Made by a program: the position numbers and the translations under genes
In this document: piece after piece, positions 46,896 through 55,393 of the stretch
Layout of the letters: every line of letters starts with the position of its first letter
Numbering within the stretch: position 1 is the stretch's first letter
The notes under the pieces: generated by a model
The model's database searches: none
Told to the model about the DNA's origin: nothing
The model's input: the letters and a program-made list of their open reading frames with translations, nothing else
Source of the DNA: Actinomycetota bacterium
GTDB lineage: Bacteria > Actinomycetota > Geothermincolia > Geothermincolales > RBG-13-55-18
Length of the DNA stretch: 64,000 nt
Direction: 5' to 3'
Assembly: GCA_003598015.1 (NCBI GenBank)
Contig: QZKE01000066.1
Span: 17,184 to 81,183, forward strand

Positions 46896-46909
46896 TTACT
46901 ATATAGTAA
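46896..46909. promoter_or_regulatory. AT-rich palindrome upstream of the radical SAM gene
   Basis: TTACTATATAGTAA is a perfect 14-bp palindrome; AAT and ATT flank it symmetrically, giving about 22 bp with one mismatch. It lies 118 bp before the radical SAM start in an unusually AT-rich stretch. A second short palindrome, CCTATATATAGG, is at 46990-47001. Both are candidate operator or promoter elements. Confidence 0.4.
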
Positions 46910-47027
46910 TATTATTTACATAAAATCAATCTAGCCACATGCAAATACATTCTGCTTGGATATGCTGAGAATGTTTGGGGCAAATATATCCTATATATAG
47001 GGGCACATCAGAAAAGGGGGAGCTGCC

Positions 47028-48872
47028 ATGATCGAAGATACTATTTTGCTTACCACTCCAACCTTTCCTTACCCGACATTACCTCCAAATGACTCGCTGA
47101 CAGATGCTATGGGTCAGCGATTCACGCATGGGGACGACCTGTTTACACTCAATTCGCATACGCATTGCTATGCAAACCATATTCTTGCGCAGAATGTAAA
47201 CAAACCATGTATTCTTTTAGAATACCCCAGGTGGAAGGATTTTACAAAAGAGGTTGATAAACAATATGCCGTTATCGGTATAAGCGCCTTTCCTGTTCAT
47301 CTGGACAACGTCATGAAGATGTGTGAGTACATAAGGGAGAAATCACCCGAAACCACTATCCTTCTTGGAAGTTATGCCGCTCAGGCTTTTGCCGCCAAAT
47401 ACGGTGAAGAACCGGAGTTGAAGTACGTGGATCATGTGGTATTGGGCGAAGGGGTCAGGTGGTTTCGAGACTTTCTGGGAGAAGGTGATCTTGATCGCCC
47501 CATTGAGCAGAAACTGATGCCAAAATGCGGAGGAGGGCCTATCTGCATAAGCAGGTATCCGGGAGGAAATATCGGATTCTTTGTATCAGGGCTGGGCTGC
47601 CCGGGCGGATGCGACTTCTGTTCAACAACCGTAATGTTCAACGGGAAGCGCATTGAGATGCTGACGTCACAGGAATTTGTTGAACACGTGCGCGCTTACT
47701 ATGAACACTTTCCGCTTGTGAAGAACATATTCGTGATCGAGGAGGACCACTTCAGGCACCACGATTACCTACACGCGATACGCGATTACTGGCAAGCCCA
47801 CCCTGACATCATCGAGCGGCTTGACTGGTTCGCATTCGGCTCCATCGATAATATCGCTGAATTTGCGGACAAATACGGATGGGATTACATCTCCGAGATC
47901 GGCATCGGCTCGATATTCATCGGAGTGGAATCGAAATTTGCCGGCGAGTATGGATACGACAAGCGCGAGAAGATGGACGCGCGCGAGGTTTTCAGTAAAC
48001 TCCATGAACGTGGGATACGCACAGTAGGCGCATGGATATGCGGCTGGGATTTCCACACCCATCAGAACATGCTTGAGGACCTCAATTATTTCGTGGCATG
48101 CTATCCCACCTATGAGCAGCTCACTCGCATGTCTCCCTTCCCGGGAACAGTCCTGTACGACAAGCTAAAGGAGGAAGGAAGAGTGCGGAATGTTCCCTGG
48201 GAGGATGTTCATTTCTGGAGCAGCGCACAGGTGAACACACATCTTGAAACCCATGAGACGCTGAACCTCACGGAATACGGCTATAAACTGCTCTACGAAA
48301 CATGGGGGCCCTCTCTTCTGCGCAGGCTCGATGTGGTGCTCAATGGGTACGAGTACTGGATGAAGTCAGATAACAAGACAATGAGAGAGCATAAGACAAA
48401 GCTCTTCAGGCAGCAGGCTGCTCTTACCATGGTCATCTCCTCAGCGATGTACCGTTTTGCTCCCAATGGCGTGGTCCGACGGAGGGTGGAAAAGATGAGG
48501 CAGAGATACAAAGAGGTAATCGGGGAACCCACGCCAAGCATGAAGATCGCCGATCGGTATGCGCATTTCGTGGCAAAGAGATGGAAGAAGAAGGATCTTT
48601 TTAATCCTTTTAACCAGTACCCGAAGGAGGAGCCCTTCAAGCGCTACATATATGATAAAAAGGACACAAATGGCGCAATGCCATACAGGACAGAATACCC
48701 TCATACCAAGGAGCTGAGAACACGCTTCCAAATGTTCAGGGAAGTTGCGAGATTCAAGGTACTCGCATTCATAGTATGGATGGTAAAGAACCTGCTGTTT
48801 TGGAAGAACGATCCTGAAATCGATGATTATCTCATCGAGGCCATAAGGTATAGAACCTTTTATGGTTTCTAG
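47028..48872 (+). CDS. B12-binding-type radical SAM protein
   Basis: This 614-residue protein has a radical SAM cluster motif C191-x3-C195-x2-C198 (GLGCPGGCDFC) after an N-terminal region with the layout of a cobalamin-binding domain (VIGISAFPVHLDNVMKMCEYI, TILLGSYAAQA, VVLGEGVRWF), without a visible DxHxxG. After the TIM-barrel part, the C-terminal 200 residues are unlike known members and rich in Arg, Lys and aromatic residues. The family includes methyltransferases and BchE/HpnJ-like enzymes; the substrate here is unknown. The gene is AT-richer than its surroundings and lies 3 bp before an alpha/beta hydrolase gene, implying joint function and acquisition by transfer. Strong AAAAGGGGGAG ribosome site. 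Confidence 0.85.
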   Translation: MIEDTILLTTPTFPYPTLPPNDSLTDAMGQRFTHGDDLFTLNSHTHCYANHILAQNVNKPCILLEYPRWKDFTKEVDKQYAVIGISAFPVHLDNVMKMCEYIREKSPETTILLGSYAAQAFAAKYGEEPELKYVDHVVLGEGVRWFRDFLGEGDLDRPIEQKLMPKCGGGPICISRYPGGNIGFFVSGLGCPGGCDFCSTTVMFNGKRIEMLTSQEFVEHVRAYYEHFPLVKNIFVIEEDHFRHHDYLHAIRDYWQAHPDIIERLDWFAFGSIDNIAEFADKYGWDYISEIGIGSIFIGVESKFAGEYGYDKREKMDAREVFSKLHERGIRTVGAWICGWDFHTHQNMLEDLNYFVACYPTYEQLTRMSPFPGTVLYDKLKEEGRVRNVPWEDVHFWSSAQVNTHLETHETLNLTEYGYKLLYETWGPSLLRRLDVVLNGYEYWMKSDNKTMREHKTKLFRQQAALTMVISSAMYRFAPNGVVRRRVEKMRQRYKEVIGEPTPSMKIADRYAHFVAKRWKKKDLFNPFNQYPKEEPFKRYIYDKKDTNGAMPYRTEYPHTKELRTRFQMFREVARFKVLAFIVWMVKNLLFWKNDPEIDDYLIEAIRYRTFYGF

Positions 48873-48875
48873 CTT

Positions 48876-49988
48876 GTGCCATACGAGTGGGCGGTCAGAA
48901 TCGTGAAAAACAATATAACCACTACAGCAGAGAATACGCCTGTCCGTAATATACCGGATGATTATTATCCTCCAGGATGCGGTTTCTGGTATACATTACC
49001 CGAAGGACCGGATGCAGGTAAGAAGATGTTTTATCGTTACAGCACTCACGGCGAAGGCACTCCAGAAAACACCATGGTCTTTGTTCACGGCAATCCTGAG
49101 TCGTCATACATTTATAGAAATATCATCAAGGAAATCATCGCGAGGGCCAACAAGCCTTTCGCTGTCCTTGCCATGGACCACATTGGATTTGGACTTTCGG
49201 ATCAAGCGAGTTATCAGATGGAGTGCCTTAATCACGCTGACAACCTGCTGCTTTTAATAAGAGAATTAGACCTGGAGAACGTAACCTTAGTGGTGCATGA
49301 TTGGGGCGGACCGACTGGCATAGGAGCATTTCTAAAAGAACCCGAGCGGGTATCGAATCTTGTGGTGACAAACAGCACGGTATTTCCCATGCCTGAGTCC
49401 GGACCCACCTATAAGAACTACCCGATAAGCTGGCTCGGATGGTCACAAGTACCGCTTATTATGCCCAGATGGTTTTGGGGCTCCTATTCCTCGTATGCTG
49501 TTTTTCGGACTCCTGCAAAGCCATTTACTCTGATCACGCAATTATTGTTGTATCTGCTGAAGGCTGAGATCGGCATATTCTCAGGTACAGAAGATGAAAG
49601 GAACGCTAAACGGTTGTTTAGGGAACAATTCAAGTCTAAACCTAATGTATTATGCTCAAAGCGCTTTGTGCGGCAGTCAGGAGTCTGGGGCCATGGTAAT
49701 ACATTTAGAGAGCCCACTCTGGGATTGCAGGATACATCGCCGTTCTATAGATTCATTCAAGAGAATATTGGAAGTATATGGGGCCCAAATGGACAGAATA
49801 TCGGGGTCAGAGCAGTGCTGGGGCGATGGGATGCGCTTGGCAAGGACGAGGTAATAGAACAGTGGATAGACAATCTGCCGCAGCTTGAAGGACACGTAAA
49901 AGTGTTTGAAGGTGTAGGGCACTTTGTTGAAGAGGCCAGACCCAGGGAAATAGCCGACAGTATCATAGAAGTTGCTAAATTGCTTTAG
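48876..49988 (+). CDS. Haloalkane-dehalogenase-type alpha/beta hydrolase
   Basis: This 370-residue hydrolase has the oxyanion motif VHGNPESS, DHIGFGLSD, and the nucleophile elbow VVHDWGGPTG with aspartate (Asp142) instead of serine; the likely catalytic His is His349 in GVGHFVEEARP. An Asp nucleophile is used by haloalkane dehalogenases, epoxide hydrolases and the OleB beta-lactone decarboxylase; the phrase LVVHDWGG...PERVSNLVVTN is close to the OleB/dehalogenase branch. The N-terminal extension of about 60 residues is unusual. The start is GTG 48876 (weak site) or GTG 48903. It is coupled to the radical SAM gene. Confidence 0.85.
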   Translation: MPYEWAVRIVKNNITTTAENTPVRNIPDDYYPPGCGFWYTLPEGPDAGKKMFYRYSTHGEGTPENTMVFVHGNPESSYIYRNIIKEIIARANKPFAVLAMDHIGFGLSDQASYQMECLNHADNLLLLIRELDLENVTLVVHDWGGPTGIGAFLKEPERVSNLVVTNSTVFPMPESGPTYKNYPISWLGWSQVPLIMPRWFWGSYSSYAVFRTPAKPFTLITQLLLYLLKAEIGIFSGTEDERNAKRLFREQFKSKPNVLCSKRFVRQSGVWGHGNTFREPTLGLQDTSPFYRFIQENIGSIWGPNGQNIGVRAVLGRWDALGKDEVIEQWIDNLPQLEGHVKVFEGVGHFVEEARPREIADSIIEVAKLL

Positions 49989-49991
49989 GAT

Positions 49992-50062
49992 GGGACCAGG
50001 TCTCGATAATCAAGTTTTCAGTAATGATATGTCAGATTATGCGATATTCGAGACCTGACCCC
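49992..50062. repeat. Imperfect palindrome of the GGGGTCAGGTCT family
   Basis: GGGACCAGGTCTCGATAATC on the left and ATATTCGAGACCTGACCCC on the right form imperfect arms around an AT-rich middle of about 35 bp. It starts 3 bp after the hydrolase stop codon and ends just before the convergent HEPN gene. It shares the outer GACCTGACCCC end with the copies at 26060 and 36228. Confidence 0.75.
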
Positions 50063-50068
50063 GTCCTA

Positions 50069-50485
50069 TTAGCTGGCGGGGAACGCTGCTTTGACCGTCT
50101 CGATGACCTGCTTGGCCAGGTTGCCCGCCTCCTCGGCTTCAATGGGATCGTCGTAGAATCGTGATGGGACTCCACCGGGAAGGCCGTTGGGATATCTCGT
50201 GGGAATATAGTATCCATCCAGTGATTTGGATCTCTTCACGCGGGAGAAAACGGGGTCTACTTTCTCGGCCGCTTCTACCAGCTCCGCCACTGAATGGGTC
50301 ATGAAGACGTCGGGCTCCTCCAGCTTCAGGTAGAGGTAAGCTTTCAATGCCTTCTCCGCCGCTTGCTGAAAGTTGAACAGGGCGAGGTAAAACCGCTCCC
50401 GCTTGCGCAGATCTTCGGCATCTGCGAATTCGTCCAAGGCCTGCAGGAGCCAGCGCCCTGCCCCTTCTTCAGGAATCCTTTTCAA
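50069..50485 (-). CDS. HEPN domain protein
   Basis: This protein of about 138 residues is mostly helical with the HEPN pattern ALFNFQQAAEKALKAYLYLK and THSVAELVEAAEKV. It follows the nucleotidyltransferase gene on the same strand, overlapping it by 17 bp when started at TTG 50485 behind GGGAGGT. The classical Rx4-6H RNase motif is not obvious. MNT-HEPN pairs often act as toxin-antitoxin modules in which the MNT AMPylates the HEPN toxin; here that is family-based inference. Confidence 0.85.
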   Translation of the reverse strand: MKRIPEEGAGRWLLQALDEFADAEDLRKRERFYLALFNFQQAAEKALKAYLYLKLEEPDVFMTHSVAELVEAAEKVDPVFSRVKRSKSLDGYYIPTRYPNGLPGGVPSRFYDDPIEAEEAGNLAKQVIETVKAAFPAS

Positions 50486-50831
50486 AGACCGACCTCCCAC
50501 CCTCCAAGACATGCTGCAGGAATACATTGGCCTTGACCTCTTCGGCCAGCTCGACGGTATTGAACACCAGGATATCCGAGGCTATAGCCCGGTCGATCTT
50601 CGAATAAATGAGGTGGGACCATTCTCTACCCGAGCGTTCCTGCGGCATTATCACCAGGATGTCCAGGTCGCTTCTGGAATGTATGGTACCATCTGCGAGA
50701 GAGCCGAACACCACGACCTTGACCGCCCCCATACTCTCCAGCTGCGGCAGCAGGCGTTCCAAGGAGGACTGCAGCAATTCCTTCCTCTCGGTTTTCTTGC
50801 GCTCGATCTTCTCTAAATCTAGCTTCGTCAT
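50469..50831 (-). CDS. MNT-type nucleotidyltransferase
   Basis: This 120-residue protein has the minimal nucleotidyltransferase motif GSLADGTIHSRSDLDILV (GSxADG...SDLD), with the metal-binding aspartates present, and helical ends. It is the upstream partner of the HEPN gene; together they form a two-gene module of the toxin-antitoxin type. No promoter or operator was identified. Confidence 0.88.
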   Translation of the reverse strand: MTKLDLEKIERKKTERKELLQSSLERLLPQLESMGAVKVVVFGSLADGTIHSRSDLDILVIMPQERSGREWSHLIYSKIDRAIASDILVFNTVELAEEVKANVFLQHVLEGGRSVFEKDS

Positions 50832-51180
50832 ATCTGACCCCCATCTCTATTCCCAATATCTACAATACCACAAGAAAGATGCGGAGGGTTTCAGGCCCGG
50901 TCGTGCACCTGACATGTAGTAAGAGAGTGCGACGGCACTCTGTATTAGCACTATTACTATCGTATAATCCACACTGTTCACCCGACAATATTAAGAGAAT
51001 ATATTTTATTCTTTATCTTCTATTCTGCATCTCCATTTATTGCAGAACTTGATATATAGAGCGATATCTATTAACGCAATATGCTCCAGCAGCTCCCATA
51101 AACTTTGCGAGGAGCAGGATTCGCCGTATCGGAACGCCGCCTCCTCGCAGGTTATGGGTAGATTACGCCTTATAAGAGCC
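50832..51180. other. Intergenic region, no gene seen
   Basis: These 349 bp between the MNT gene and the FAD oxidoreductase are AT-richer than average. They hold the MNT promoter region and the 3' side of the oxidoreductase gene. No ORF with a ribosome site, repeat or strong hairpin was recognised. Confidence 0.5.
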
Positions 51181-52248
51181 TTAGCACCATTTCTTCAGTT
51201 TGGTGAAACCTGGTACCACCAGATTCAGGAACCCCTGGAGCGGCGGGAGCGCGGATATGGGCACGAACGCTGCCTTCAACACGGGTTTCTTGATGGCATG
51301 TGGGGTAGCATCACTGAGCTTCTTTATAAAGAGAGCGTACTTTAGCATGGAAACAAGATCGTCAAACAGCTCCCTGGCCTTGGCCCTGTCATCCACGGCC
51401 AACGCAGCGATCCTCCCGGTGATCAGAGAGGAGACCACCCCGAAACTAAATAGCGCATCGTTCACCCCCGCCAGGGTCCCGGCCAGGATCTTGTTATCGT
51501 AAAAGAGGTTCTGGTTGTTGAACGCGATGTTTCCCACAGCACAATCGTGGGATCTGAAGTTACTAAACTCAATGCCTGTGCGTTCCAAAAGATGCCCCGT
51601 ACGCCATGCCTCAAAGCCGCCCTCTTCTACAAGACCCTCGTGCTTGAAGTATAACGCCAGGGCGAGGCCGTTTGTGTTCCCGCAATAGCAGTAATCGTTG
51701 GTGTAACGGTCAAACCACGCGAGCGCCCGAGTCGGCCCATCATACCTTTTTACGGCAATTAGACAATTATACTTCCTGTATGGGATGCCGAAAAGTTTGA
51801 AAACCTCCTCGTTCAAACCTGAAGCTATGATGCTGTTCGGAGGTAGCTGAGAAAGGTCGGCCTTTGATCGCAGCTCCCAACCGAACTCGAACTTGACCCC
51901 TTCCTTCAGCGCTATCCCGTATAAATAATTCTCAATCGACGTGGATCGCGCCCCCCTCTCCACGAGGTGACCACAAGCTCTCACCGGGTCGAACTCGAAT
52001 TTTTTACCGTACATGAAAAATTCTATCTCCTCCATCGGCGTAACCTGCGGTGCCTTTAATTCGACACCGACAAATCTTCCCAAGATTTCGGGCTGCATGA
52101 TTGTGCCGTCAACGCCGGGGTGAGCCACCGGTTCACCTCCCACCCTCTCGTATCTCTCGAGGACCGTAACATCATGTCCGGACCGCGCGCAGTTTATCGC
52201 GGCTACAAGGCCGGAAAGGCCGGCTCCCACCACATTGATTTCCGCCAT
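51181..52248 (-). CDS. FAD/NAD(P)-binding oxidoreductase, unknown substrate
   Basis: This 355-residue protein starts MAEINVVGAGLSGLVAAINC, a Rossmann dinucleotide motif, followed by VLERYERVGGEPV, typical of the FAD-dependent phytoene desaturase/amine oxidase or geranylgeranyl-reductase-like folds. A late LAGTLAGVNDALFSFGVVSS resembles the second FAD contact. The middle is poorly conserved, with several cysteines (for example NDYCYCGN). The ATG at 52248 behind GGAAAGGAGGAG is preferred over 52296. The substrate cannot be named. Confidence 0.75.
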   Translation of the reverse strand: MAEINVVGAGLSGLVAAINCARSGHDVTVLERYERVGGEPVAHPGVDGTIMQPEILGRFVGVELKAPQVTPMEEIEFFMYGKKFEFDPVRACGHLVERGARSTSIENYLYGIALKEGVKFEFGWELRSKADLSQLPPNSIIASGLNEEVFKLFGIPYRKYNCLIAVKRYDGPTRALAWFDRYTNDYCYCGNTNGLALALYFKHEGLVEEGGFEAWRTGHLLERTGIEFSNFRSHDCAVGNIAFNNQNLFYDNKILAGTLAGVNDALFSFGVVSSLITGRIAALAVDDRAKARELFDDLVSMLKYALFIKKLSDATPHAIKKPVLKAAFVPISALPPLQGFLNLVVPGFTKLKKWC

Positions 52249-52298
52249 TATCTCTCCTCCTTTCCGTTTACCGAGTCGTTTGCCAGACCATACCATTA

Positions 52299-52600
52299 CT
52301 ATCGCTTACCGCTAATGTATCTCATTTTCGTTGACACGTTCCGCCCTGCCGACCTTTGCTTTAACACGATATGCACCTCGGCGGAGTGGACGTTGCCAGG
52401 CCTCAAGGTTGCCCCTTCACAATCGCCGTATTGATTGAAGCAGTTGGAAATGGCACATGACTCAACGGCACATTCCCCATACCACTTCTGTTTGTCTTCC
52501 ACCGTCACAGGATAATGATTCTTGAAGGTCGCAAAGGGACGCGCATAGAATATTTCCCCCCGGGTCGGCGTTGGTCGGTAGAGTTCTGGCGGGTGGGAGC
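52299..52600 (-). pseudogene. Gene remnant, possibly alkylmercury-lyase-like, downstream of broken sulfatase
   Basis: An open frame without its own start or ribosome site encodes [20 protein letters not shown], then WYGECAVESCAIS and a short tail. The WYGxCAxExxAI arrangement is loosely like alkylmercury lyase (MerB)-type domains, but the evidence is thin. It joins the sulfatase fragment in another phase, suggesting a deletion fusion of two genes. Confidence 0.35.
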
Positions 52601-52894
52601 ACACATGGCGGTGGTATGGAAACGGTTGTAGCGAAGCCCGTCGGAGGCGAGACGCTCGAACGTCGGCGTCCGGCACGGTCCTCCGAAAGCGCTGGAAGCG
52701 CCGAACCCGACGTCGTCGAGGAGTATTATGAGCACGTTCGGCGCGCCTTCGGGTGGGAGTAATGGTTCTATCGGCAGGAACGACGTCTCAGCGTCCTTGG
52801 CGTCATATGTTGTCAGTCCGACATGCTGCCTGTCGGGTACAGGAAGTACCTCCCGCATGATGCCGCCACGCTCCCTCGGTCCCTGTGATGACAT
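52505..52894 (-). pseudogene. Truncated arylsulfatase (N-terminal fragment)
   Basis: The frame encodes a convincing sulfatase start: [20 protein letters not shown] with the metal-binding Asp pair, then [20 protein letters not shown] and MCAPTR, the C-x-P-x-R site whose Cys becomes formylglycine. Directly after this motif the match to sulfatases stops and the frame ends about 23 residues later. Full-length enzymes have 400-700 more residues. The gene is therefore broken and inactive. The start is near 52894. Confidence 0.8.
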
Positions 52895-53325
52895 CTCAAC
52901 CCTCCTTGCCTTCTTCCTGGCAGTGCATGTCCATCAGTCCGCCTTTTGCCTTTCAAGATTCCGAATTAATCGACATTTCCCCATATGCACCACATGATGC
53001 CAATATCCTATCATCCAGCGGGCAGGTCAAGACATATAGACACCGGTTATCTCTTTCCTCTCGAGGATTCTGCCGGACATGGCAGAAAAGACTTCCTCCA
53101 GGCCGATATTTGGAGAGGCTTGAGCGGTTACGGTATGCTTAAGGGGAAGTTCAGAAATAAGTCGCTAAGCGTCCAGGATACTGCCAGCAGGATTGCAATG
53201 TTGCAGCAATCGTACCTTCGCACTTCTCACCGGCTAAGCCGTTTGTACCCTGCGGCCCCTCCTTTTTTCCTGGATTGCAGCAACATCGGCATCCCCGCCC
53301 GGGCGAGCCCCTCCCTGGAACATAA
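52895..53325. other. Intergenic region, no gene seen
   Basis: These 431 bp follow the sulfatase remnant. Short open frames on the plus strand lack ribosome sites and homology. It may contain decayed coding sequence. No clear repeat or hairpin was found. Confidence 0.5.
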
Positions 53326-53778
53326 TCAACCCTTTTCCTTCTTTTTCCTGTCGCGCTCTTCAGCGGCTGCAGTAAACATGCCAGCCGCGATGCCCATTAT
53401 CTCTTCAAGGTCAGAGTAGTTGACTTCTTCGCCGTCAATAGTCAGCGGCTTGCGGGGGATCTCCCCAGCCGGCGAGAAATCATCTTCCGAAGCGATTATC
53501 CCGAATTTACGCACTATGGTGTCTTCAACTATCTCATCCAGCGGATTGGCCAGTCTTTCTGCGATGTCGATGTGCAGCGCAGACGGCAGTTGTGAGATAT
53601 CGTCGAGTTCCATGATCCCGATGGAGATTATCTCACGCGGATTGTGGAGGTTTACCACCGTGAGCATCCTCGTCGGGACCCCGAAACCATGCGTATGATA
53701 CCAGGCCTCGCGATAATCATCAAATGATTTTCCATCACGGAGCGTCCGCGTGATGATCGCCACACCTTTCACTTTCAT
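53326..53778 (-). CDS. Small protein with a possible ferredoxin-like (EthD/dimeric barrel) fold
   Basis: This 150-residue protein begins MKVKGVAIITRTLRDGKSFD, followed by DYREAWYHTHGFGVPTRM, a pattern reminiscent of EthD/ABM-type dimeric alpha-beta barrels. The C-terminus is charged (EERDRKKKEKG). I cannot name a family with confidence. The ATG at 53778 behind GAGGAAGGAGGC is chosen; the longer frame runs into repeat copy C. Confidence 0.6.
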   Translation of the reverse strand: MKVKGVAIITRTLRDGKSFDDYREAWYHTHGFGVPTRMLTVVNLHNPREIISIGIMELDDISQLPSALHIDIAERLANPLDEIVEDTIVRKFGIIASEDDFSPAGEIPRKPLTIDGEEVNYSDLEEIMGIAAGMFTAAAEERDRKKKEKG

Positions 53779-53877
53779 CGCCTGCCTCCTTCCTCGATCA
53801 GCCTCGCCAATATTGTATCGGTAGTTGCTGCTGGAATTCAGAGGCCATGCTTTAAGCGCCGGCCCGGCATTGGGAAA

Positions 53878-53973
53878 AACAGCCGTTCGAAAAAGTCCTC
53901 CGGAGTTTTGCAGCTGGTCACGAGCCCGCATACGCCAGCAAGATCAAGGGCTCCTGGCGGGGCCTTTTCGCCA
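53878..53973 (+). repeat. tRNA-tail-like dispersed repeat, copy C (diverged)
   Basis: AACAGCCGTTCGA (53878-53890) is identical to the start of copy B; the rest follows copy B in order with about 70 percent identity, through CCCGCATACGCCAGCAAGAT to a weak GGGGCCTTTTCG hairpin. It is an older member of the same repeat, 7 kb from copy B. Confidence 0.65.
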
Positions 53974-54031
53974 TGAAGCCCCGAAATGCGAGTCTATGCG
54001 CACCTTCAAAGGTCAGCGGGCTTTGCCGCCC

Positions 54032-55084
54032 TCAATCCCGTCTTATCTCGACGTTGAGAGTGCCATTCTCGCCCTTGTCGTATTGGCAACTGGACCCGCT
54101 TCCGCTATTCAGTTCGAAGAATCCCTGCAATATACCGGCAACCAGCAAGGGAGGGCTGGCATTGTTGACCGTTGCCTCCAGGGAGTCCTCCCGCAGGACG
54201 ACCTGTACCAGGTTTCCCATGCCCCTCAGGGCGAAATGGCGGTGGAGATACTCCTCCAGTTTCCCTATCTCACCCCTGTCGAAGGCCGAGGTAATATAGC
54301 GGCGCTGTGCCTCCAATATGGTACGCGGGATTTCTTCCCCCAACTCGTTTTCCAGTTCCCGAAAAACGGAATCGATGTCCGTGGGACCCACCAGGGCCAT
54401 GCACCTGGAGGTGGCGGGATCGGCGATGGTCCCCATGCCCTGATCCCACTCGTATTCCGCGAGCACAACCGGCAGGCTGCAAACCTGGCACCTCTCCAGT
54501 CTCGTGTTTCCGGGCTGGCGCGGCGGCGCTTTGCCCTGCAGGCGGGCCACCAGCTCCTCCTGGACTTCGCTGTTGGGGCTGGCGGTGAAGATGTAACCGC
54601 CGTCTTTTTCCTCGCATTTTACTATGGCGGGGAGGCCTTCCATGAAGTTAAAGATACCGGCAAGATCCCCGCTATAAAGAGGCACGGAGTAGACGTTGCG
54701 GCCGTATATCTTGATGTATTCACTCTTGGCGTAATCGGCCAGCTCCAAGCGGCCCAGGCCGAGCAGGGCACCCATGTCGGTGCTGATCTTGAAAAACTGA
54801 CGGCGCATCAGGGTGCGGATCAATGCACCCTTAAGGCCGGAGAAAGCCTGATGGAAATAATCATAGGCCCCCTTGCGCTTTCCCTCGATGATGATATGGT
54901 CGATAGGGACCTTGACCAGTTCCTGTATATTGCGGAAGAGCATATCAATACCTTCCGACTCGCAGAAAATCACCCTTTGGTCGGGATTTCTGGTCATGAC
55001 CACGGTACCGTTACTCTCCCACCGGACTTCCTTGCAGAACCTGGTCGGAATCCCGCAACCCGAACACGACTTTGCCTTCGGCAT
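54032..55084 (-). CDS. Unknown protein with two Cys-rich metal-site-like clusters
   Basis: This 350-residue protein begins MPKAKSCSGCGIPTRFCKEV, a likely metal-binding knuckle, and has a second pair in RCQVCSLPVV at about residue 251. The middle includes DYFHQAFSGLKGALIRTLMR and YGRNVYSVPLYSGDLAGIF. No transmembrane helix. I do not recognise the family. The ATG at 55084 behind CAAGGGGG is chosen over upstream frame extensions. Confidence 0.6.
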   Translation of the reverse strand: MPKAKSCSGCGIPTRFCKEVRWESNGTVVMTRNPDQRVIFCESEGIDMLFRNIQELVKVPIDHIIIEGKRKGAYDYFHQAFSGLKGALIRTLMRRQFFKISTDMGALLGLGRLELADYAKSEYIKIYGRNVYSVPLYSGDLAGIFNFMEGLPAIVKCEEKDGGYIFTASPNSEVQEELVARLQGKAPPRQPGNTRLERCQVCSLPVVLAEYEWDQGMGTIADPATSRCMALVGPTDIDSVFRELENELGEEIPRTILEAQRRYITSAFDRGEIGKLEEYLHRHFALRGMGNLVQVVLREDSLEATVNNASPPLLVAGILQGFFELNSGSGSSCQYDKGENGTLNVEIRRD

Positions 55085-55393
55085 GAAGCACCCCCTTGAC
55101 ATAAAAAGCGATGTCGACAGCCGCGAAGATAAGATATCATAGCCCCAGACGGTTCTTAATACCTTATCGTCAGGAATGAAATATGCCTTTATAGCGGAAC
55201 TTTTTCGATCTCGTCGAAGGCCGTGCCGGACCAGGCAGCCGTTACCCGGGGCAGGCAATGCTCGCCCCGAGCATACCGCGGAAGGTGCCACCCGGGCGTT
55301 CCCTGCGGGAAGAGCCGCGTTCACCTACGTTCGCCGTATGTCTTGTGTGGGTCAGCCTGTCGAATATCGAATATCCAGGAATAATATGGCACT
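55085..55393. other. Intergenic region, no gene seen
   Basis: These 309 bp lie between two leftward genes. No ribosome-site-supported ORF, repeat or terminator with a T-run was recognised. It should contain the promoter of the Cys-cluster gene. Confidence 0.45.

Noticed and set aside
53825..55099. 424-residue plus-strand open frame
   Set aside because: It lies opposite the Cys-cluster gene, which has a clear ribosome site and metal-type motifs; the plus frame starts inside repeat copy C and has no such support.
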